Shown piece by piece: positions 7,323 to 14,402 of a DNA stretch of 39,432 bases. The stretch spans positions 1-39,432 of the forward strand of contig JAUVXK010000014.1 in the NCBI GenBank assembly GCA_030603635.1. Direction: 5' to 3'. Both the position numbers and the translations under genes were made by a program. Origin of the DNA: Burkholderiales bacterium. Lineage in GTDB: Bacteria; Pseudomonadota; Gammaproteobacteria; Burkholderiales; Burkholderiaceae_C. The notes under the pieces are model-generated. The model was not told the DNA's origin, ran no database searches, and saw only the letters and a program-made list of their open reading frames with translations. The first letter of the stretch is position 1. Each line of letters opens with the position of its first letter.

Positions 7323-8834
7323 ATGGACTTCGAGCTCAAAACCCTCACCTCCCATCAGGCCGCCAGTCTGGCAGCCGACGCCCTGATCCTGCTGTGGCCC
7401 GACCGGGCCGACCAGGCTGCCGTCGGTCCGGGGGACCCGCTGACACTGTGGGCGCGTGGGGCCGTGGCCGACCAGGATATCGAACCTGCTCTCGCGAGTT
7501 GCTTGCTGGCCCATCGGCTGCCGGGTGTTCAGCCGCGACGCCTCGTTCTGGTCCGTACAGGAAACGGCTCGGGAAGAACCACCCACCAGGCCGTCACGGC
7601 AGCGATGAAGGCCCTTGCGGGCGATGCCGTCAAGCGGCTGGTGCTGGTGGCCGGCGATGCCGAGGCGGCGGCCGTATCGGCGGCGGTGCGGGCGGTATCC
7701 GAGGCGAGCTACCGCTACATTGCCACCAAGTCCCAGGCCAAGCCCCGCGTTCTGCAAAAGGTTGTCGTGGGCGTTGCGGATGCGGCCGCCGTGCGCCAGG
7801 CCTTCGACCAGGGTGTGGCCGTGGCGCAGGGCGTGGAGCTGGCGCGGGAGTGGGCCAACCGCCCGGGCAATCACGCCACGCCCACGATGTTGGCGGAAGC
7901 GGCCCGGCAGCTCGGCAAGTTGCCAGGGATGTCGGTGGAGGTGCTGGGGCCGAAGGACGTGGCCAAGCTCGGCATGGGGGCGTTCATGGCCGTCGCGCAG
8001 GGCTCCAACGAGCCGTTGCGCTTCATCGTGCTGAAGTACCAGGGCGCGGCCAAGTCCAGTGTCCCGGTGGTGCTGGTGGGCAAGGGCATCACCTTCGACA
8101 CCGGGGGCATCTCCCTCAAGCCGGCCCCCGAGATGGACGAGATGAAGTTCGACATGGGCGGGGCTGCCAGCGTGCTGGGCACCTTTGCCGCACTGGCGCG
8201 GCTACGGCCTGCTCTCAACGTGGTGGGTCTCATTCCCACCTGCGAGAACATGCCGGACGGGCGCGCCGTCAAGCCTGGTGATGTGGTTACCAGCATGAGC
8301 GGACAGACCATCGAAGTTCTCAACACCGACGCCGAGGGCCGCCTGATCCTCTGTGACGCGCTGACCTATGCTCAGCGTTTCAAGCCCCGTGCGGTCATCG
8401 ACGTGGCGACGCTGACCGGTGCCTGCGTGATTGCCCTGGGTGGCGTGCGTTCTGGCCTGTTCTCCAACCGGGACGACCTTGCCCAGGCCTTGTCCGATGC
8501 GGGAGAAGCGGCGCTGGACCCCTGCTGGCGCATGCCGCTGGACGATGAATACGCCGAAGGCCTGAAATCGAACTTTGCCGACATGGGCAACGTCGCCGGG
8601 CGTCAGGCCGGCGCGGTGACGGCGGCCAAGTTCCTGCAGAAATTCGTCGGCGACCTGCCCTGGGCGCATCTGGACATCGCGGGTGTGGCGTGGAAGGGGG
8701 GGGCGGCTAAGGGAGCGACTGGCCGGCCCGTTCCGTTGCTGCTGCGTTACCTGCTCGACGAGGCCGACCGGGTGGTACGGGAACCCCGCAAGGCACGCAA
8801 GCCCGCCAGCGCCAGAACCGCCCGGAAACGCTGA
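7323..8834 (+). CDS. pepA: Leucyl aminopeptidase (M17 family)
   Basis: The 503-residue cytoplasmic metallopeptidase removes N-terminal residues from peptides. The catalytic half holds GKGITFDTGGISLKP (metal-binding Lys and Asp) and the signature NTDAEGRL. The N-terminal half is the variable alpha/beta domain. In some bacteria PepA also binds DNA; nothing here shows that. An Ala/Arg/Lys-rich tail (RKARKPASARTARKR) extends past the usual end. No clear Shine-Dalgarno precedes the ATG, and the start is only 27 bp from that of lptF. holC follows 4 bp after the stop, the same order as in E. coli pepA-holC. Confidence 0.95.
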   Translation: MDFELKTLTSHQAASLAADALILLWPDRADQAAVGPGDPLTLWARGAVADQDIEPALASCLLAHRLPGVQPRRLVLVRTGNGSGRTTHQAVTAAMKALAGDAVKRLVLVAGDAEAAAVSAAVRAVSEASYRYIATKSQAKPRVLQKVVVGVADAAAVRQAFDQGVAVAQGVELAREWANRPGNHATPTMLAEAARQLGKLPGMSVEVLGPKDVAKLGMGAFMAVAQGSNEPLRFIVLKYQGAAKSSVPVVLVGKGITFDTGGISLKPAPEMDEMKFDMGGAASVLGTFAALARLRPALNVVGLIPTCENMPDGRAVKPGDVVTSMSGQTIEVLNTDAEGRLILCDALTYAQRFKPRAVIDVATLTGACVIALGGVRSGLFSNRDDLAQALSDAGEAALDPCWRMPLDDEYAEGLKSNFADMGNVAGRQAGAVTAAKFLQKFVGDLPWAHLDIAGVAWKGGAAKGATGRPVPLLLRYLLDEADRVVREPRKARKPASARTARKR

Positions 8835-8838
8835 AGTT

Positions 8839-9297
8839 ATGGGCACAGCCATCGCGTTTCACTTCAACGTGCCGGAACTGGAGGCGTACCTCTGCCGCCT
8901 GCTGCGCAAGGTCACGCTGGCGGGTCAGCGCTCCTGGGTGCTGCTTCCTGAGGAGCGGTTGCGTGCCATCGACGACACCCTCTGGACCTTTTCCGCGCAG
9001 GAGTTCGTATCGCACGCAGTCAGTGGCCTTTCGCCGGAGTCGGTGCTGCGCCGCTCGGCGGTGGTGCTATCGACCGGCGCCATGCCCGAGCCGGCTTCCG
9101 ACGCCGGGGTGCTGGTGAACCTGCTGCCTGCGGTGCCCGCGGGGTTTGAGCGGTTCGAGCGGCTGTTGGAAATCGTCCTCGAAGACGATGCACTCAAGGC
9201 TGCGGCCCGCGAGCGCTGGCGCCACTACGCTGCACAAGGGTACGACATCGAACGCCACGACGTGGCCCAGCTTGCGGGGCGCCTGCAGGGCCGGTGA
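8839..9297 (+). CDS. holC: DNA polymerase III chi subunit
   Basis: The 152-residue protein matches HolC: it opens with an Ile-Ala-Phe-His-Phe strand, then LCRLLRKVTLAGQRSWVL, the LWTFSAQEFVSHA block and NLLPAVPAGFERFERLLEIV near the end. Chi links the clamp loader to single-stranded DNA-binding protein during replication. The start at 8839 follows pepA by 4 bp and lacks a strong ribosome site, so coupling to pepA is likely. An open frame extends back into pepA but has no family similarity. A perfect inverted repeat lies just after the stop. Confidence 0.9.
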   Translation: MGTAIAFHFNVPELEAYLCRLLRKVTLAGQRSWVLLPEERLRAIDDTLWTFSAQEFVSHAVSGLSPESVLRRSAVVLSTGAMPEPASDAGVLVNLLPAVPAGFERFERLLEIVLEDDALKAAARERWRHYAAQGYDIERHDVAQLAGRLQGR

Positions 9298-9315
9298 AGG
9301 CAGCGCCTCCAAACA

Positions 9316-9340
9316 ACATGGCCCCATGAAGGGGCCATGT
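9316..9340. terminator. Bidirectional terminator hairpin between holC and the SWIB gene
   Basis: ACATGGCCCC and GGGGCCATGT form a perfect 10-bp stem around a 5-base loop, placed between two convergent genes. Read leftward the stem is followed by a T-rich TGTTT stretch, so it is a better terminator for the SWIB gene than for holC. Confidence 0.65.
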
Positions 9341-9360
9341 GGGGGATGCGCAAGGCTTGA

Positions 9361-9657
9361 TCAGGAGAGGTGACCGCTGATGAGCTTGGTCATCTCGAAC
9401 ATCGAGACCTGGGGCTTCTTGAAGATCTCCTTGAGCTTCGCGTCGGCATTGATCATGCGCTTGTTCGTAGCGTCCTGCAGCTTGTTCTTCTTGATGTATT
9501 CCCACACCTTCTTGGTCACTTCCGTGCGCGGCATGGGCTTGCTGCCGATCACGGCTGCCAGGGTGGCGCTCGGGGTCATCGGTTTCATGAACGCGGCATT
9601 GGGCGTGCGCTTGGCTGGCGCAGCTTTAGCAGCAGGGGCTTTTTTCGCAGTTGCCAT
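9361..9657 (-). CDS. SWIB/MDM2 domain protein with basic N-terminal tail
   Basis: The 98-residue protein has a Lys/Ala/Pro tail (ATAKKAPAAKAAPAKR, about residues 2-17) like a histone H1 tail. The rest is one SWIB domain: FMKPMTPSATLAAVIG, then VTKKVWEYIKKNKLQD and FEMTKLISGHL. SWIB domains in eukaryotes belong to chromatin remodellers; bacterial stand-alone copies are common in betaproteobacteria and chlamydiae and may bind the nucleoid, but their role is not established. The ATG at 9657 is preceded by AGAAGGA. The upstream region (9658-9926) is AT-richer and holds no gene I can support. Confidence 0.88.
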   Translation of the reverse strand: MATAKKAPAAKAAPAKRTPNAAFMKPMTPSATLAAVIGSKPMPRTEVTKKVWEYIKKNKLQDATNKRMINADAKLKEIFKKPQVSMFEMTKLISGHLS

Positions 9658-9926
9658 GGTTGAGTCCTTCTGTTGGTTGAGACATGTCATGGGGTGCAGG
9701 AACACCGGCCACGAACGGTGGTCATCCTATACGCAAAGTTCCCGGTTTCATAGAGAGCAGGCGGGTTTTTTTCGGGCGGGATGGGTTTTTCCTAGGTCCT
9801 GGCTCGCCACAGATGACATTCGGCGTGTTTCCTGTCAGCCTGGTGCAAGGCTGCAGGCGTTTGCATGGCTATGATCATTGAAGGCCCTGGTCCAGGTTCC
9901 GGGGCGTTTCAGCAGCGAGGATAACC

Positions 9927-10421
9927 ATGAAATATGCCACTTGCGACCTGTGCGATGCGTACAAGAACGACCACAGTGGAGACTTCCGGGTGCTGCCGCC
10001 CGTGTTTCGGGATTTCGGTGGGCGCTCTGCGTTTGCCGGTCCTGTGGCGGTGGTCAAGTGCCATGAAGACAACTCCCTGGTCAAGGCCGCGGTCGAGTCG
10101 CCGGGTGAGGGGCGGGTGCTGGTGGTCGATGGTGGCGGATCGCTGCGGCGGGCACTGGTCGGTGGCAATCTGGCTGCCGCTGCTGCGCGCAACGGCTGGG
10201 CCGGCATCGTCGTGGATGGGTGCATCCGCGACGTGGCCGAACTGAGTGCCTGCGACGTGGGCATCCGGGCCCTGGCCGCCATGCCCCTGCCGACCGAGAA
10301 GCGCCAGGAAGGGCAGCGCGACGTACCTGTATGGATACAGGGTGTGCTGATCCACCCGGGCGACTGGCTGTATGCGGACGAAGATGGCATCGTGCTCAGC
10401 CGTCGTCCCATCCACGGTTGA
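9927..10421 (+). CDS. rraA: RraA-family protein (ribonuclease E activity regulator / HMG aldolase fold)
   Basis: The 164-residue protein opens MKYATCDLCDAYKND and has the family core GGNLAAAAARNGWAG followed by VVDGCIRDVAEL, where the Arg-Asp pair is the signature of RraA and of 4-hydroxy-4-methyl-2-oxoglutarate aldolases. RraA trimers bind RNase E and slow mRNA decay; relatives are metal-dependent aldolases. The sequence alone does not decide between the two, and annotation as RraA is by overall similarity. Ribosome site GAGGA lies about 6 bases upstream. It converges with the TauE gene across 31 bp. Confidence 0.87.
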   Translation: MKYATCDLCDAYKNDHSGDFRVLPPVFRDFGGRSAFAGPVAVVKCHEDNSLVKAAVESPGEGRVLVVDGGGSLRRALVGGNLAAAAARNGWAGIVVDGCIRDVAELSACDVGIRALAAMPLPTEKRQEGQRDVPVWIQGVLIHPGDWLYADEDGIVLSRRPIHG

Positions 10422-10452
10422 AAGGGCGTGGCTCACCCGGTGACGACGCGGA

Positions 10453-11265
10453 TCAGGCCGTCAGGCCCTTGTAGAGCATGAAGCCGGCCAGCACGTACAA
10501 AATGAGCGCAAACACCCGCTTCAGCGGCTTGACCGGCAGCGCGTGTGCAGCCCGCACGCCCAGGGGTGCGGTGAGCACGCTGGCCGTGGAGATCACCAGC
10601 AAGGCCGGCAGGTAGATGTAGCCGAGAGAAGCAGAGGGCAAGCCCTCCACGCCGCGGCCCGAGACGATGTAGCCCGCTGCGTTGGCCAGTGCAATCGGAA
10701 AGCCCAGGGCGGCGCTGGTCGCCACCGCGTGGTGGATGGTGACGTTGCACCAGGTCAGGAACGGGACGCTGACGAAGCCGCCTCCGGCGCCGACCAGCCC
10801 CGACAGAAATCCGATCACCCCGCCTGCCGCGAACTGGCCAGACGTGCCAGGCAGGGTGCGGCTGGGTTGGGGCTTTTTGTCGAGCAGCATCTGGGTGCCG
10901 GAAAAAGCCACGAACCCGGCAAAGACGAAGGCCAGCCATTGACCCCCGAGCAGCGCAAACACCCCCAGGCTGGCCAGGGCGGCGCCGGTCACGATGCCGG
11001 GTGCCAATCGCACGACGATGTCCCAACGGACGGCCCCACGCCGATGGTGGGCGCGCACGCTGGAGAGGGACGTGAAAATGATGGTGGCCATGGACGTGGC
11101 GATCGCCACCTTGACGGCCAGATCGGCCGATACGCCCTGAGCCGTCACGATGACGGTGATGAACGGCACCATCAGCATGCCGCCACCAATGCCCAGAAGC
11201 CCGGCGAGAAAGCCCGTGAACACACCCAGGGCCAGCAACTGGACCACCAGCAAAGGATCGAACAT
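10453..11265 (-). CDS. TauE/SafE-family sulfite/organosulfonate exporter-like permease
   Basis: The 270-residue membrane protein has two repeats of four helices. Each half begins with a glycine-rich motif: GFLAGLLGIGGGMLMVPFIT near the N-terminus and GFLSGLVGAGGGFVSVPFLT in the second half. This is the TauE/SafE fold, used for export of sulfite, sulfoacetate and related anions; some members move other substrates. The substrate here is not known. The gene lies directly after the 6S RNA, 15 bp past its U-run, and lacks a Shine-Dalgarno (the sequence before ATG is pyrimidine-rich). It may be transcribed by readthrough from the 6S RNA promoter. Confidence 0.87.
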   Translation of the reverse strand: MFDPLLVVQLLALGVFTGFLAGLLGIGGGMLMVPFITVIVTAQGVSADLAVKVAIATSMATIIFTSLSSVRAHHRRGAVRWDIVVRLAPGIVTGAALASLGVFALLGGQWLAFVFAGFVAFSGTQMLLDKKPQPSRTLPGTSGQFAAGGVIGFLSGLVGAGGGFVSVPFLTWCNVTIHHAVATSAALGFPIALANAAGYIVSGRGVEGLPSASLGYIYLPALLVISTASVLTAPLGVRAAHALPVKPLKRVFALILYVLAGFMLYKGLTA

Positions 11266-11280
11266 GCAAGAGGTAAAAAA

Positions 11281-11461
11281 GTGGAGGGTGTCTGCCGTTG
11301 TGCCGGACCGTCATCCTGAACGTGGGGGTTCAGGTGGGCGAGGGCAACGCAGCTTCGGGTTCATCTGACGCGAGACGCTCACACCCGCTGCGCAATGTAC
11401 CAAGCCCGGGCTCAAAGAGCATTGGTTCAAGGAAATATAAAGCCCGGCCCCAACGGCAGAC
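11281..11461 (-). ncRNA. ssrS: 6S RNA
   Basis: A long hairpin-like RNA of about 180 nt, read leftward. The ends pair perfectly over 11 bp (11451-11461 with 11290-11300), then CCGGC/GCCGG continue the closing stem (11444-11448 with 11302-11306). The 3' half has CCTGAAC...GTTCAGG, like the small hairpin near the 3' end of E. coli 6S RNA. The tip is closed by GCAGC/GCTGC and GGGT/ACCC around a large bubble. A TACAAT -10 box sits 6 nt before the expected 5' end, a T6 run (11275-11280) follows the 3' end, and zapA lies directly upstream, the conserved position of ssrS. 6S RNA mimics an open promoter and binds sigma-70 RNA polymerase in stationary phase. Confidence 0.85.
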
Positions 11462-11467
11462 GCCCCG

Positions 11468-11473
11468 ATTGTA
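11468..11473 (-). promoter_or_regulatory. -10 box of the 6S RNA promoter
   Basis: Read leftward the hexamer is TACAAT inside CTACAAT. The same CTACAAT occurs before the zapB-like gene and before the cobalamin riboswitch. The -35 region (about 11491-11496, GGTTCA) is weak. Confidence 0.6.
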
Positions 11474-11499
11474 GTACGGGGCCGAGCGGCTGAACCGGC

Positions 11500-11862
11500 T
11501 CAGAACAGCCGTCCGTCCGGTGCCAGGGCGGCGTCGAGGCGCTGCAGCAGGGCCTGGAGTTGGGCTTCCTGGGCGGACAGGTGGGTGGGGTCCTCGATGT
11601 CGCCCGATTCCGTGTTGCCGAAGGAGGAATTGCGAAACCCGCTGCCGTCCTTCTGGAACAGTTCGAACGCGATGTTGAGTGCCGCCAGCACGGCGATGCG
11701 GTCGCGGGCCTTGACCTTGCCTGCGTCGCGGATGCGGCACATGGCGCTGTCCACCTTGGCCACGGCTTCGCGCAGCGCGGGTTCGCCATCCACGGGGCAA
11801 GCCAGCATGTAGGTCTGGCTCATGATCTGGACTTCCACCTGTTTGATGCCGGGCTTGTTCAT
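11500..11862 (-). CDS. zapA: Cell division protein ZapA
   Basis: The 120-residue protein has the ZapA start (QVEVQIMSQTYMLACPVDGE) followed by LREAVAKVDSAMCRIRDAG and the helix RDRIAVLAALNIAFELF. The C-terminal third is a coiled coil for dimer and tetramer formation. ZapA crosslinks FtsZ filaments at the division site. It overlaps the zapB-like gene by 4 bp (ATGA), so both come from one mRNA, and 6S RNA follows 38 bp downstream. Length is slightly above the usual 100-110 residues because of the tail. Confidence 0.92.
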   Translation of the reverse strand: MNKPGIKQVEVQIMSQTYMLACPVDGEPALREAVAKVDSAMCRIRDAGKVKARDRIAVLAALNIAFELFQKDGSGFRNSSFGNTESGDIEDPTHLSAQEAQLQALLQRLDAALAPDGRLF

Positions 11863-12077
11863 GTCGCGTTGTCTCCCAGGTCGTCGGGCAGTTGCTGCAG
11901 CAGGGCATCGAGCCGCGCACGTGCAGCCTGGGTCTGGGTCCTGAGGTGGTCTCTTTCCTGGGTGAGCTGACGCACCTGCTGGGTGAGCAGGGCGTTGGTG
12001 CGTTGGAGTTCCTCGTGACGCAGCAGCAGGCGCTCAATGCGCTCGGCGATCTGGTCTATGTAGTTCTGGGCAGCCAT
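11859..12077 (-). CDS. ZapB-like / DUF904 short coiled-coil protein
   Basis: The 72-residue protein is almost entirely a coiled coil (about residues 8-62) with heptads such as IERLLLRHEELQRTNALL. Short coiled-coil proteins of this type precede zapA in many beta- and gammaproteobacteria (DUF904/TIGR02449), and resemble ZapB, which joins ZapA to the chromosome terminus. The ATG at 12077 was chosen because the open frame beyond it covers the riboswitch region and has no coiled-coil or family features. Role in division is inferred from the partner zapA. Confidence 0.78.
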   Translation of the reverse strand: MAAQNYIDQIAERIERLLLRHEELQRTNALLTQQVRQLTQERDHLRTQTQAARARLDALLQQLPDDLGDNAT

Positions 12078-12086
12078 TTGCCGTCC

Positions 12087-12121
12087 ATTGTAGGTCGCTT
12101 GTAAGACGACATCACTACAAT
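12087..12121. promoter_or_regulatory. Divergent -10 boxes forming a symmetric inverted repeat
   Basis: ATTGTAG (12087-12093) and CTACAAT (12115-12121) are perfect mirror arms, with inner GTCG and CGAC also symmetric. Each outer arm contains a TACAAT -10 hexamer, one pointing left to the zapB-like gene and one right to the riboswitch, whose 5' end is expected about 7 bases on. Good -35 hexamers at standard spacing were not found. Confidence 0.5.
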
Positions 12122-12127
12122 GTGCTT

Positions 12128-12350
12128 TGTTGGTGCTCGCGGCGTGGTTCTTGCGCTGCAGTTCAACGGGAAGCTGGGGGAAATGGGCCTGCAAGCCGAT
12201 TTCTAACCAGCGCTGCCCCCGCAACGGTAAGTGGACGGGCCCTGTCTCTTCAGACCGGGCTCCGCTTTCAATCCATCGCCACTGGGTAATTGCATTTACC
12301 TGGGAAGGCATTGAAGGTCGCCTCCACCAGCCCGGATACCGGCCAACAAG
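12128..12350 (+). promoter_or_regulatory. Cobalamin (AdoCbl-class) riboswitch
   Basis: The conserved blocks appear in order: GGTGCTCGCGGC-like opening arm, AACGGGAAGCTGG, CAGCGCTGCCCCCGCAACGG, the B12 box region GCCACTGGG, TGGGAAGGC, and the closing AGCCCGGATACCGGCC near 12329-12344. This is the standard cobalamin riboswitch layout. It sits on the + strand between the zapB-like gene and btuB and has no ORF of its own. Binding of adenosylcobalamin would reduce expression of btuB and, by readthrough, the cob genes behind it. No intrinsic terminator is evident between 12350 and 12425, so control is more likely at translation start. Boundaries are approximate. Confidence 0.95.
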
Positions 12351-12425
12351 GTGGTGGTGCGACTGTGCACACAGAAGCATCACCGTGTCGCTCATGCACT
12401 GTCGGGGAAGGCAGTGAGGGCAGCA

Positions 12426-12446
12426 ATGCTTGTTTCTCAATCATGA
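12426..12446 (+). CDS. Possible 6-residue leader peptide ending on the btuB start codon
   Basis: ATG at 12426 has a good Shine-Dalgarno (GAGGG, about 5 bases upstream) and reads MLVSQS before TGA at 12444-12446, which overlaps the btuB ATG at 12443 (ATGA). The btuB ATG has no ribosome site of its own, so translation could be handed over from this leader. Seen in sequence; function is inference. Confidence 0.4.
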   Translation: MLVSQS

Positions 12447-14362
12447 AGAAGTGCAATTTGCGCGTGCCCGTGGCCGCGCTGTCCCTGGCTTGTGCGGCCT
12501 CATGGCCTGTCGTGGCCCAGCCGATTGCGACATTGCCTGAGACTGTGGTTACTGCCACACGGTTTGCCCAAGAGCGTGACACATTGCCCTTTGGGGTGGA
12601 CATCATCACAGCTGATGACATCCGCGCTTCAGGCGTTTCAACGGTAAATGAAGCAGTAATGCGCCTTTTGGGTGTGCCGGGCCATATTGATTTTTACGGG
12701 GGGGGCAATTACTCACTGGATCTGCGAGGTTTTGGTCAAACCGCCAATAGCAACCAGGTGGTGGTGCTGGATGGCGTGCGGCTGAACGAAGCTGACATGG
12801 ATACGCCTCGGTTGTCTGGTATTCCTATCGATACGGTTGAGCGCATTGAGGTCTTGCGCGGCAGTGGTGCGGTGTTATACGGTGAGGGTGCTACGGGTGG
12901 GGTGATTGTGATCACCACCAAAGCCGGCACGGGCAAAGAACGGCGCAACAGCGCTTCAGCGTACGCGGGTGTCGGAACGAACCGCTTGCGTGAGTGGCGC
13001 GCGGGCGCTACGGTGGCAAGCGGCGGCTTTTCACTGGATGTGAACGGGCAGCGGCGCGATAGCGACAATCACCGTGCAAATTTCCGTGCGGAATCCGATG
13101 CCGCAGGAGTCACCGCGCAATGGTCGAATGATTTTTTGCGGGTAGGGGCGCGACACAGCGAAGACAAAGTCTCTACGGGGTTGCCTGGCGCCTTGAGTGC
13201 AGAACAGTTCGCGACGGATCCGACTCAGACCAGTACCCCGACCGACTGGGCTCGGGTTCGAAACGTCCGCCATGGCGTTTTTGCTCAAGCTATTCTGGGC
13301 GACTGGGAGCTGGCCGCAGACGCAGGATGGCGTGAAAAAACTTTGCGTAGCGCTTTCTATGACTACGATGTGGAGGCGCGCAATCTTGGGCTGCGTGCCC
13401 GTCACGAGTCCAGAGTTGCCGGTTTGGCGAATCGTTTGGTTATTGGCCATGACGTCAGCCATTGGCGCAGGGTTGTTCATGGTGCCAGTTCGAACCACAA
13501 CTCTCGGTCGTGGTACTTGCAGGATGAGGTGACGCTGGCGTCTGGCATGCGTCTTTCTGGAGGTTGGCGTACCGAGCAAATGGACAAGGATGCCAATAGT
13601 GGGGCAGACCAGTTGGCAGACCGCCAGAGCGCCTGGGAGCTGGGCCTGCATCAACCGTTGACCGATACCTCGCGCATATGGGGCCGCGTGGGCCGCAGCT
13701 TCCGGCTTGCCAATGTGGACGAGTTCAGCTTCACCAACCCGGCGGTTGCGATCCGGCCGCAAGTGTCGCGGGATCTCGAGTGGGGATGGGAGTGGGGCCA
13801 AGCAAACCACAAGTTGCAGGTGCGCTTGTACCGAAACCTGTTGACGGATGAGATTGGTTACGATCCGGCGGTGGTAAATCCAAGTTCGTGGACCGGCTTG
13901 GGGGCCAACGTCAACTACGACCCTACCCGCCGTCAGGGCATGGAGTTCAATGCTGAGTGGGCATTGGACACGTCACTCACGCTTGGTGTCCGTTTCAATT
14001 TACGTGAGGCCACCTTCCGTTCGGGCACTTATGCTGGCAAGGATGTGCCGCTCGTTCCGCGCGAGTCCTTGGCTTTGCGTGCGCAGTGGGAGCCCCAGGC
14101 TCGGCATCGGGTCACGGCGGTGCTCAATTGGGTGGGCGCCCGGTCGCCGGATATGGCGAACCAGTGCCGCATGCCTTCCTACACCACTGTGAATGCACGC
14201 TACGCGCACGAGCGCGGGCCCTTGGAGTTCTCTTTTGCGGTGAACAACTTGTTCAACCGCAGCTATTACACACTGGCATATGCTTGTGCGGGAGACGTGC
14301 CAACTTCGGTCTACCCCGAGGCTGGACGAACTTTTGTGATGGCAATGCGCGTCAGGTATTGA
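12443..14362 (+). CDS. btuB: TonB-dependent outer membrane cobalamin receptor
   Basis: The 639-residue protein has a signal peptide (about 1-26, ending VVAQ), a TonB box ETVVTATR at 33-40, a plug domain (LPFGVDIITADDIRASGVS, then VERIEVLRGSGAVLYGEGATGG) and a 22-strand type barrel ending in a terminal tyrosine, as outer membrane porin-like proteins do. It brings cobalamin or other corrinoids across the outer membrane using TonB energy. The riboswitch directly upstream supports the substrate. The reading frame is open back to 12290, but only the 12443 start gives a signal peptide right at the N-terminus. Base use looks less GC-rich than the cob genes, as is common for receptors. Confidence 0.9.
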   Translation: MKKCNLRVPVAALSLACAASWPVVAQPIATLPETVVTATRFAQERDTLPFGVDIITADDIRASGVSTVNEAVMRLLGVPGHIDFYGGGNYSLDLRGFGQTANSNQVVVLDGVRLNEADMDTPRLSGIPIDTVERIEVLRGSGAVLYGEGATGGVIVITTKAGTGKERRNSASAYAGVGTNRLREWRAGATVASGGFSLDVNGQRRDSDNHRANFRAESDAAGVTAQWSNDFLRVGARHSEDKVSTGLPGALSAEQFATDPTQTSTPTDWARVRNVRHGVFAQAILGDWELAADAGWREKTLRSAFYDYDVEARNLGLRARHESRVAGLANRLVIGHDVSHWRRVVHGASSNHNSRSWYLQDEVTLASGMRLSGGWRTEQMDKDANSGADQLADRQSAWELGLHQPLTDTSRIWGRVGRSFRLANVDEFSFTNPAVAIRPQVSRDLEWGWEWGQANHKLQVRLYRNLLTDEIGYDPAVVNPSSWTGLGANVNYDPTRRQGMEFNAEWALDTSLTLGVRFNLREATFRSGTYAGKDVPLVPRESLALRAQWEPQARHRVTAVLNWVGARSPDMANQCRMPSYTTVNARYAHERGPLEFSFAVNNLFNRSYYTLAYACAGDVPTSVYPEAGRTFVMAMRVRY

Positions 14363-14363
14363 G

Positions 14364-14402
14364 ATGATGTCTTGCATCTGTATACCCGAGAGAATGCCCT
14401 GA
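14364..14402 (+). CDS. Possible 12-residue leader peptide before cobB
   Basis: ATGATG at 14364 starts a short frame MMSCICIPERMP whose TGA (14400-14402) overlaps the cobB ATG (TGATG). A weak AGG lies 7 bases upstream of the first ATG. It fills the whole btuB-cobB gap. It resembles the leader before cobA (both begin M-M/T-S-C). Speculative. Confidence 0.3.
   Translation: MMSCICIPERMP

Noticed and set aside
9706-9926. Extra gene between the SWIB gene and rraA
   Set aside because: Only short frames without ribosome sites or motifs occur in this stretch. I see only likely promoter sequence.
12698-12705. G8 tract in btuB as a phase-variation switch
   Set aside because: Similar G7-G8 runs occur in pepA (8696-8703) and cobA (20946 region), so it is not special in this base composition. 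No repeat variants can be seen in one sequence.
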